Part shown: positions 41,217 through 48,402 of the stretch, one piece after another
Numbering within the stretch: the first letter of the stretch is position 1
How the letters are laid out: every line of letters starts with the position of its first letter
Origin: an uncultured Lachnospiraceae bacterium
GTDB taxonomy: Bacteria; Bacillota; Clostridia; Lachnospirales; Lachnospiraceae
Reading direction: 5' to 3'
Assembly (NCBI GenBank): GCA_910586645.1
Contig: CAJUIS010000008.1
Span: 25,784 to 89,783 of the forward strand
DNA: 64,000 bases
Program-made: the position numbers and the translations under genes
The notes under the pieces: model-generated
What the model saw: only the letters and a program-made list of their open reading frames with translations
Told to the model about the DNA's origin: nothing
The model's database searches: none

Positions 41217-43808
41217 ATGGAAGAAGCAGAAAGAAAAACAAAAAAAGAGAAAATGGGGCTGAAAAGAATTGAATTTTTGGTAGCCGCCGCAGTAATTGCG
41301 ATTATTACGTTTTCTGTTATATCAATGAATCTGGTGAGGAACCGGATTATAGATTTTGCAGTGAAAAATATGGAAGTCCTTACGGAACATGATGCGTTTT
41401 CGGTGGAAAGAAATATACAGCAGTATGGTGGGATCCTGGATGGGATTGCATTGGAAATCAGACAGGCAGAAAAATTGGATGAACAAAACTGCATACAGCT
41501 TTTGGAAAAAAGCAGACGCCTGCTTGGCGATCCGTGTGTCAGCCTGTCTTTCATTGCAGACGACGACAAGATACTTGACAGCAGCCTGACTGTCTCAGAG
41601 AATGAAAAACTTGCCGGAATCTGTCGTGGGAAGAATGGGAATTTTGCCTGTTATTATGAGGATAACCGGTCAGGAGATACAGAGACAAGAGAAGTGATTC
41701 TGATTGGCAGAACATTTGATGCAGTTTCTTTCAACGGGCATACATACCGGTATCTGGCGGCAAAGATGGAGAAAGGAATCCTTCAGGATTTTATAAAGCT
41801 GGACAGTTATGATTCTAAGGGTCATACTCATATTATAGATTTTCAGGGAAATTATCTGATTAATCATCACCGCAGCCTGGAGTCGGAAAAGGTGGAAAAT
41901 TTTTATGAAACAATGGAACGGGGCAGGCTGAAAGGCGGAATGACAGTTTCTGAAATTCAGGAAAGAATCCAAAATCGCGATAATTTTACGTTTCAGTACC
42001 AGGATGTGAACGGGGAAGATAATCTGATTACCTGCACTTATATGGAAATGGGGAAATGGTATTATCTGAATGTTGTTCCAAGATATGTATTCGTAAATCA
42101 GAGCAAGGCGCTTATGGAGCTGTTTGCGTTTTTTATGATTGTTATCTTTTCTGTGATTGCGGCAGTCTGGATCAGTGTGTTTCACAGGCGTTCCAGAATT
42201 ATTGCAATGGAGAGAAAGCATCGTGCGGAATTGACGGAAGCTTTGGATATGGCGCAGGCGGCAAACCGGGCGAAAACAATATTCTTAAATAATATGTCGC
42301 ATGACATCCGTACGCCGATGAATGCGATTATTGGTTTCGTTACGCTTGCATCTACACATATCGACAATAAAGAGAGGGTTTCTGATTATCTGGAGAAAAT
42401 CTCAAAGTCTTCCAGCCATCTGCTGTCTCTGATTAACGACGTGCTGGATATGAGCCGCATTGAATCCGGAAAGGTCAGCATTGAGATGAAAACGGAGAAT
42501 TTATCAGAAATTCTCCATGGCTTAAAGGACATTATTCTTGCAGACGTCCATGCAAAGCAGTTAGAGCTGTTTGTTGACGCTTTGGATGTGCAGGATGAAT
42601 ATATCGTCTGTGATAAGCTGCGTCTGAATCAGGTTCTTTTAAATCTGACGTCAAATGCTCTGAAATATACAAATCCGGGCGGTATGGTTTCTGTCCGCGT
42701 AATAGAAAAAGGTTACTCGGAATCCGGGAAAGGCATTTATGAATTCCGCATCAAGGACAATGGGATCGGGATGAGCGAGGAATTTGTAAAAACGATTTTT
42801 CAGCCGTTTACAAGGGAAAAGAGTTCCACGGTCAGCGGCATTCAGGGAACCGGGCTTGGCATGGCCATTACGAAGAATATTGTGGATATGATGGGCGGGA
42901 CGATTGAAGTGGAAAGCGAGCCGGGGGTTGGAACGGAATTTATTGTCGTTTTTGAATTTGAAATACCGGAGAACAAAAAAGAGCTGCCGGTGATTCGCTC
43001 CCTGGAAGGGCTGAGAGGATTAATCGTGGATGATGATATGAATGCCTGTCAAAGCGCGGCGGCTATGTTAAGGCAGCTTGGTATGCGGTCTGAATGGTGT
43101 ATGTACGGCAAAGAAGCGATTGCCCGCACACAGGAAGCCCTGAAAATGGACGATTATTTTCATGTGTATATTATAGACTGGCTGATGCCCGATATGAACG
43201 GGATTGAGACAGTCCGGAGACTTCGGAAGATTGTCAGCGGGGCGGCGCCGATGATTCTTTTGTCAGCTTATGACTGGACGGACGCGGAAGAGGAAGCAAG
43301 AGAAGCGGGAGTAACGGATTTTATCAGCAAACCTCTGTTTCTGTCCGATCTCTGCGATAAACTTATGCGGGTTTGCGGAGAGGGCCAAGAAGAGGATTCG
43401 TGTGAAGACGTCATGGAAGAGGATCATTTTGATGGAAAAAGGCTTCTTCTGGCGGAAGATATTGAGCTAAACCGTGAAATTGCAGAAGAGATTTTAGGGC
43501 AGGCAGGATTTCTTGTGGAATCGGTGGAAAACGGCCAGGCCGCTGTGGACAGGATAAACGGTTCAGAACCGGGATATTTTGACGCGGTATTGATGGATGT
43601 ACAGATGCCCGTAATGGACGGATATGAGGCGACGCGGGCGATCCGAAAGCTGGAAAATAAGGCTCTTTCGGATATTCCAATTATTGCAATGACAGCAAAT
43701 GCGTTTGAAGAGGATCGAAAAGAGGCGCTTTTGGCAGGGATGAACGGACATGTCGGGAAACCAATTGACATTCCGACGCTTTTGAATGCGCTGAAAAATG
43801 TTTTATAA
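41217..43808 (+). CDS. Hybrid sensor histidine kinase with two receiver domains
   Basis: An 863-residue membrane sensor. A membrane helix at about 17-40, an extracytoplasmic domain (about 41-298, probably Cache-like, unassigned) and a second helix at about 300-325 lead to HisKA with H362 in NNMSHDIRTPMN. The HATPase domain has LNLTSNALKYT, DNGIGMSEEF and GTGLGMAITKNI. Two receiver domains follow, with phosphoacceptors D654 (YIIDWLMPD) and D794 (LMDVQMPVMDG). No HPt or output domain is present, so its output partner is elsewhere. The secreted SGNH hydrolase follows within 13 bp. Confidence 0.94.
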   Translation: MEEAERKTKKEKMGLKRIEFLVAAAVIAIITFSVISMNLVRNRIIDFAVKNMEVLTEHDAFSVERNIQQYGGILDGIALEIRQAEKLDEQNCIQLLEKSRRLLGDPCVSLSFIADDDKILDSSLTVSENEKLAGICRGKNGNFACYYEDNRSGDTETREVILIGRTFDAVSFNGHTYRYLAAKMEKGILQDFIKLDSYDSKGHTHIIDFQGNYLINHHRSLESEKVENFYETMERGRLKGGMTVSEIQERIQNRDNFTFQYQDVNGEDNLITCTYMEMGKWYYLNVVPRYVFVNQSKALMELFAFFMIVIFSVIAAVWISVFHRRSRIIAMERKHRAELTEALDMAQAANRAKTIFLNNMSHDIRTPMNAIIGFVTLASTHIDNKERVSDYLEKISKSSSHLLSLINDVLDMSRIESGKVSIEMKTENLSEILHGLKDIILADVHAKQLELFVDALDVQDEYIVCDKLRLNQVLLNLTSNALKYTNPGGMVSVRVIEKGYSESGKGIYEFRIKDNGIGMSEEFVKTIFQPFTREKSSTVSGIQGTGLGMAITKNIVDMMGGTIEVESEPGVGTEFIVVFEFEIPENKKELPVIRSLEGLRGLIVDDDMNACQSAAAMLRQLGMRSEWCMYGKEAIARTQEALKMDDYFHVYIIDWLMPDMNGIETVRRLRKIVSGAAPMILLSAYDWTDAEEEAREAGVTDFISKPLFLSDLCDKLMRVCGEGQEEDSCEDVMEEDHFDGKRLLLAEDIELNREIAEEILGQAGFLVESVENGQAAVDRINGSEPGYFDAVLMDVQMPVMDGYEATRAIRKLENKALSDIPIIAMTANAFEEDRKEALLAGMNGHVGKPIDIPTLLNALKNVL

Positions 43809-43821
43809 AAGAGGTTTGAAC

Positions 43822-46011
43822 ATGGGAAAAAGAAAGACCGGGTTTTTATGTGCGGGAGTTATCTGTATTCTGGCATTTGCAGTGGTTTTTGCGTCTGTGG
43901 AAGAAGAAAAAACGGCGCAGAAAAAAGAAGTTTCGGCGTCTGAGGAAATGATTGTACGAGATCTGCAGGAGGCGGAGGAAAAGGAAGCGAAAGAAGAGAC
44001 AGAGCGGTATGAGGAGGAAGAACCGACGGAAGTTTTCCGGGAAACGGAAGCTGCGGAAGCGTATCAGCCGAAAGGAGAGCTGCTTTTAAGTGAAAATTTT
44101 GATTACGCCGAAGATACGTTTGGCTTTGACAAAGCGTCTTTAAAAGAAGGGGCGCTAAGGCTGACAGAACGCGTACAGAGTTCCGAAACGTCGGTAAAAC
44201 TGTTTGATCATGTTATTATGGGACAGTCTTTTGTGGACGTGTCTTTTGTTTTGGGAGCGGAGTTTACAAATGCAAAAGGCAGAAGCGGCCTGGAATTCAG
44301 GGATCTTTACGGAAGGCTTATCTTTGCAGTTTCCTGTTCTTACAATGAAAAGACAAAGCAGCATGAACTTTTGTATTCCGCTGAGGGCTCTGCAAATATT
44401 TCGACGCAGACGTTTACGGAACCGAAGTGGAAGAAACTTTCTTATACGCCGGGCGAGACATATCATATCAGTTTTCTGGCGGATTTTATCAGAGGAAGCG
44501 TGGATGCTTTTGTGCGGGACGAAGACGGCAGGGTTGCGGGCAGTATCAAAGGCGCGGATGTGGAAGCGTCGGGACTTGCCAAAATGGTGGCCGGAAGTTA
44601 TCAGACATCCGGGACGTCTGTTGTTTTGACGGTGGATGATTTTAAACTCTATGGACCGGATGACGCCGGAGAATTTCCGCTTGCGGGAAAGAGCCTGATT
44701 GCATTCGGCGACAGCATTGTAGACGGGCATTTATACAAAGAAGCCGGATTTGTGGAATTTCTTGCGGCAAAGGAGGGTATGGAGCTTCTTGGCAATTACG
44801 CCAATAACGGAGCGAGAATTATGCCGGGAAGCGTTGTCAATCCGGCGGACGGACTGGGCGGCACGATTTTGGACTGTCAGGTGGAAGCGGCCGCTTCAGA
44901 GAATAAAAATCCGGACTATATTATTTTTGACGGCGGGGCAAACGATGCGTATTCTGATATTTTAAAAAAGCTTGGAAAGACGGCGGATACAGATACAAAA
45001 ACATTCGCGGGAGCGTTTCGGAATACGGTTTTGGCTATGCGCCGGCATTGGCCGGATGCGAAAATTGTTTATGTGGCCGTTCATAAGCTGAGCGTAAGAG
45101 AGACAAATGTGCAGGAAGAGCTTCGGAAGCTTGCGCTTTCCATTTGCGCGGATATGGGCGTGGAGGTTGCCGATTTGTATCAGATTCCGTGGGATACGTC
45201 AAATGCAGGGATGAATCAGAAGTATGCGTTTGACGCATTTGACGCGGGAAGGATTCCTGTGGCAGGGGAAAACACGACGGGGGCGCATCCGAATTTTCTT
45301 GCCATAGAAGAATTTTATGTGCCGATTGTATCGGATGCGGCAAAGAGGGCAAAACCTGTTTCTGCCTCAGACTATGAAATGTTATGGACGGAAGGGGAGA
45401 CGGAAGGCGCGGCTTCGCCGGACGGTGAAACGGGCAATGCGCCAAAAGAAGAGGGCGGGCTGGTAGCTTCGATTAAATTTTCACCTTCCAGCTATCAGAT
45501 TGCGGCAGGCAGGAAAGTTACACTGGAGCCTCAAATCGCTCCGGATACGGCGGCAAATAAAAAACTGAACTGGAAAATTATGTCAAACGAAGCTTATGCT
45601 TCGATAGACCTAAAGAAAAATAAATGCGAAGTGACGACAGAAGCGGAAGGAGCTGGAAAAACAGTTTCCATTATGGCGGAAGCGGCGGATGGAAGCGGGA
45701 CGGAAAAAGAAGTCAGGATAAAGCTGATGAAAAATGCCGTAACGAAAGTTGGGATCAAAGAAAAGCATCAGATATTAAAAGCAGGGGAAAAGACGGTTCT
45801 TCTGGCAGCGGTAAAAACAGACGGCAAAAACGCGAACCGGAAGCTTGAATGGACGGCGGACAGTGAGCTTGTGACGTTAAAGCCCGCCAAAAATACAAGC
45901 CGGTGCGTTGTAACCGCCAAAGCCGCGGGAGCGGGAAAGACGGTTACGATTACAGCGCGTTCCACGGACGGGACGGATGAATTTGCACAGGCTGTGATTC
46001 GGATTAAATAA
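43822..46011 (+). CDS. Secreted SGNH/GDSL hydrolase with two Ig-like domains
   Basis: A 729-residue exported protein: signal-anchor (to about residue 25), a Glu/Lys-rich spacer, a LamG-like beta region (about 85-290), an SGNH esterase domain and two repeated Ig-like domains (about 545-729). The esterase has AFGDSIVDG with nucleophile S298, GGANDAY (N374) and GAHPN with H489. The Asp usually three residues before the His is a Thr here (TGAHPN). Likely acts on acetylated or other esterified glycans. ATG 43822 is used; an in-frame ATG at 43798 lies in the kinase gene. Confidence 0.88.
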   Translation: MGKRKTGFLCAGVICILAFAVVFASVEEEKTAQKKEVSASEEMIVRDLQEAEEKEAKEETERYEEEEPTEVFRETEAAEAYQPKGELLLSENFDYAEDTFGFDKASLKEGALRLTERVQSSETSVKLFDHVIMGQSFVDVSFVLGAEFTNAKGRSGLEFRDLYGRLIFAVSCSYNEKTKQHELLYSAEGSANISTQTFTEPKWKKLSYTPGETYHISFLADFIRGSVDAFVRDEDGRVAGSIKGADVEASGLAKMVAGSYQTSGTSVVLTVDDFKLYGPDDAGEFPLAGKSLIAFGDSIVDGHLYKEAGFVEFLAAKEGMELLGNYANNGARIMPGSVVNPADGLGGTILDCQVEAAASENKNPDYIIFDGGANDAYSDILKKLGKTADTDTKTFAGAFRNTVLAMRRHWPDAKIVYVAVHKLSVRETNVQEELRKLALSICADMGVEVADLYQIPWDTSNAGMNQKYAFDAFDAGRIPVAGENTTGAHPNFLAIEEFYVPIVSDAAKRAKPVSASDYEMLWTEGETEGAASPDGETGNAPKEEGGLVASIKFSPSSYQIAAGRKVTLEPQIAPDTAANKKLNWKIMSNEAYASIDLKKNKCEVTTEAEGAGKTVSIMAEAADGSGTEKEVRIKLMKNAVTKVGIKEKHQILKAGEKTVLLAAVKTDGKNANRKLEWTADSELVTLKPAKNTSRCVVTAKAAGAGKTVTITARSTDGTDEFAQAVIRIK

Positions 46012-46020
46012 AAAGAAACA

Positions 46021-47118
46021 TTATCTGCGGTAGAAATCCAGGACGCCGTTTAATGTCGCGGTCATGTTTAAAAGCATGGCGTCGCAGACAGTGAGGGCCG
46101 CCATGGCTTCGACAACGACCACGGCACGCGGGACGATGACAGGATCGTGTCTGCCGCATATGGAAATTTCAATCGGTTCGCCGGATGTGCGAACCGTTTT
46201 TTGACGGGCGGAAATCGACGGAGTCGGTTTGACCGCCGCGCGAAAGACGATTTGCGAGCCGTCGCTGATGCCGCCAAGGACGCCGCCGGAATGGTTGGTC
46301 GCCTTGGCGGTTTTTTTGTCGTCCGTTTGGTAAAACTCATCGTTGTTCTGGCTTCCTTTGGCATACGCCGCGTCAAATCCGCTTCCGATCTCAAAGCCCT
46401 TGACGGCGCCGATGGAAAGGATGGCTTTGGCAAGATTTGCGTCGAGCTTTTCAAATACGGGATCTCCGATTCCGGCCGGAAGGCCGTTGATGACGCATTC
46501 GATGATTCCTCCGGCGGAATCTTTGTGTTCCATGCAGGCATTCAGATATTCAGCCGCTTTTTTTGCGGCGGATGCATCCGGCATACCGACAGGGTTCTGC
46601 AGAATTTCATTTGGGTCAAAAGACGCGGCTTTTACCGGGCCGATGGACTTTGTATAGGCCAGGCAGGTGACGCCAAGCTGTTTTAACAGTTTGGCGGCGA
46701 CTGCGCCTGCGGCTACGCGGCCAATCGTCTCCCGGCCGGAAGAGCGTCCGCCGCCGCGGTAGTCGCGGAAACCGTATTTTGCGTCAAATGTATAATCGGC
46801 GTGGCCGGGACGGTAACAGTCTGCAATCTGGCTGTAGTCCCTGGAACGCTGATCCTGATTGAAGACGGCGACGGAAATCGGGGTTCCCGTCGTTTTTCCT
46901 TCAAAGACGCCGGAGAGGATCTGAGCGGAATCGCTTTCCTGTCTCTGCGTCGTATAGCGCGATTGCCCTGGTTTTCTCCTGTCTAAGTAGAGCTGAATGT
47001 CCTCTTCGGACAGCAAAAGCCCTGCCGGGCATCCGTCGATTACGACGCCGACGCCTTTTCCATGGGATTCTCCCCAGGTGGTGATTTTTAGTATATTTCC
47101 GAATGTTGAGCCTGCCAT
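46021..47118 (-). CDS. aroC: Chorismate synthase
   Basis: A 365-residue enzyme, last step of the shikimate pathway, converting EPSP to chorismate with reduced FMN. Signature motifs are TTWGESHGKGVGVVIDGCPAG near the N-terminus, YRPGHADYTFDAKYG, DYRGGGRSSGRETIGRVAAG and SGGVLGGISDGSQIV. It converges on the SGNH gene with only 9 bp between the two stop codons and no room for a separate terminator. It has its own promoter at 47199-47227. Confidence 0.97.
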   Translation of the reverse strand: MAGSTFGNILKITTWGESHGKGVGVVIDGCPAGLLLSEEDIQLYLDRRKPGQSRYTTQRQESDSAQILSGVFEGKTTGTPISVAVFNQDQRSRDYSQIADCYRPGHADYTFDAKYGFRDYRGGGRSSGRETIGRVAAGAVAAKLLKQLGVTCLAYTKSIGPVKAASFDPNEILQNPVGMPDASAAKKAAEYLNACMEHKDSAGGIIECVINGLPAGIGDPVFEKLDANLAKAILSIGAVKGFEIGSGFDAAYAKGSQNNDEFYQTDDKKTAKATNHSGGVLGGISDGSQIVFRAAVKPTPSISARQKTVRTSGEPIEISICGRHDPVIVPRAVVVVEAMAALTVCDAMLLNMTATLNGVLDFYRR

Positions 47119-47198
47119 GTACGCCTCCTGATTTTCGTTTTCTTAAAATGTTCAAATATGCTTTAGGGTGAATCGTTTTATTTTTGCAGATGCCTGCT

Positions 47199-47227
47199 AT
47201 TATACAGGAATTTTTTCGGAAAAGCAA
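47199..47227 (-). promoter_or_regulatory. Promoter for aroC
   Basis: On the minus strand TTGCTT (47222-47227) and a perfect TATAAT (47199-47204) are 17 bp apart, 81 bp before the aroC start. Confidence 0.7.
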
Positions 47228-47581
47228 ACTGAAGTCTGTATGTTTTGAATTGTCTGATATTATAGAATAAACATTGAATAAATTAAGCTTATATTTTGTG
47301 ATGGATAATCATTTTTGATTTATATTAAAAATTTATTTACAAAATACAATTTTAAATATATAGTTGCAATATATATAAATTGAATTTAAAAAGATGATTT
47401 ATTTTGAAAAGAGTGAAAAACTTGTGGGGATAGTGTTGGCAATGGCTTTGTTTGTTTTTCTGTAAAATGTGGTGAAAGAATATTATCAGAAAGTAGTGTG
47501 ATAGTCGTTGAATGAAAGAGGATAAGGCAAATGTCACTAAATAAAAAATGCATAGAAAGAAGTGAAAGGGGAGTGTACGAT
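47228..47581 (+). other. AT-rich intergenic region with a possible promoter
   Basis: Some 350 bp of markedly AT-rich DNA with no convincing gene. A TTTACA (47336-47341) and TATAGT (47359-47364) with a 17-bp spacer could drive the small gene downstream. The composition differs sharply from the flanking aroC and alaS genes. An antisense frame at 47352-47537 is probably chance. Confidence 0.5.
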
Positions 47582-48001
47582 ATGATTAAGAAAAAGAAAT
47601 TAATATCTGTTTTCTTTATTGTCCTTGCTGTCGCCGTCCCGGATGAGAACGGATGCCTCTATATTTCCGACAAGGTGGAGGAGCTGGCGAATGCCCACAG
47701 CCTGGTAAATTGCGAGTTGTATGAGAAGGCTTATCTGAAAAAAGTCGTTCTTCCAAAAACGCTGAAATCAGTCGTCGCGCCTTCGTTTTCTGATTTGGGG
47801 AGGTCGGAGAAGGTGTATTTTACGGGGGAAGAGCCGCCAAAAGTAAAAAAACGCATAGAAGGCACAGCTTCGCTCCCCATATTTACAGACGTATACGTGC
47901 CCGCGGGATATTCCAAAGTCTACAGGGCGTGGTATAAAAAGAACCATTGCGGCGTGGACAGAAGACGCTGGCATACGTTTGATCCAAACGATGAAATTTA
48001 A
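47582..48001 (+). CDS. Small exported leucine-rich-repeat protein, probably a remnant
   Basis: A 139-residue ORF. The signal peptide MIKKKKLISVFFIVLAVAV runs directly into a segment that looks like BspA-type leucine-rich repeats (LKKVVLPKTLKSVVAPSF, VYFTGEEPPKV) and ends with VYVPAGYSKVYRAWYKKN, resembling the tail of the GH84 protein. There is no spacer or catalytic part, so an internal deletion of a larger secreted protein is plausible. AAGGGGAG before the ATG at 47582 supports expression; the ATG at 47531 lacks one. Confidence 0.6.
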   Translation: MIKKKKLISVFFIVLAVAVPDENGCLYISDKVEELANAHSLVNCELYEKAYLKKVVLPKTLKSVVAPSFSDLGRSEKVYFTGEEPPKVKKRIEGTASLPIFTDVYVPAGYSKVYRAWYKKNHCGVDRRRWHTFDPNDEI

Positions 48002-48093
48002 TTTGGAAAACCGCAAAACGGGACGGATATTTCATGGAATGAAATTCAGTTTATAAAAAGCTTCAAATTATAGAAAGAACTAATTTTGATATC

Positions 48094-48127
48094 CAGAGTG
48101 GAAAAGTCAGATTTTCCACTCTGTTTT
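48094..48127 (+). terminator. Terminator after the small leucine-rich-repeat gene
   Basis: CAGAGTGGAAAA pairs perfectly with TTTTCCACTCTG (12 bp) over a 6-nt loop, followed by TTTT. Confidence 0.88.
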
Positions 48128-48225
48128 CCGATGGCGGCGCTCCGCAAATTTTGCAGTTGAAAAAAGGGACAAAGTGTTCTATAATTTAGGAAATATTGTG
48201 AATTTATAAAATTGGAGGAATCGGC

Positions 48226-48381
48226 ATGGCATTTTTGACAAGTTTGTTGGTATATTTTGGGAAGCTTATTTTTTATGTGATTCTGGCAGTTCTTGGCATA
48301 TTTGCAGGAAAGAAATTCAGCGAGCGCAAGAAGGCGCAGAACGCATTGGAACAATCTGATGAAAAACAAAAGAATAAATAA
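48226..48381 (+). CDS. Small single-pass membrane protein
   Basis: A 51-residue ORF with TTGGAGGAATCGGC as a strong ribosome site. The peptide starts MAFLTSLLVYFGKLIF, continues as one membrane helix (to about residue 28) ending in GIFAGKK, and finishes in a charged tail rich in Lys, Glu and Gln. I do not recognise a family with a known role. It stands 21 bp before alaS in the same direction and is probably cotranscribed with it. Confidence 0.72.
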   Translation: MAFLTSLLVYFGKLIFYVILAVLGIFAGKKFSERKKAQNALEQSDEKQKNK

Positions 48382-48402
48382 CAGTTGGTGGAGGAATTTG
48401 TT

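Noticed and set aside
46147..46686. 179-codon plus-strand frame inside aroC
   Set aside because: aroC is certain on the minus strand from several signature motifs; the frame has no family resemblance.
47352..47537. 61-codon minus-strand frame in the AT-rich gap
   Set aside because: Low-complexity translation (Phe, Leu, His rich), no ribosome site, no motif; expected by chance.
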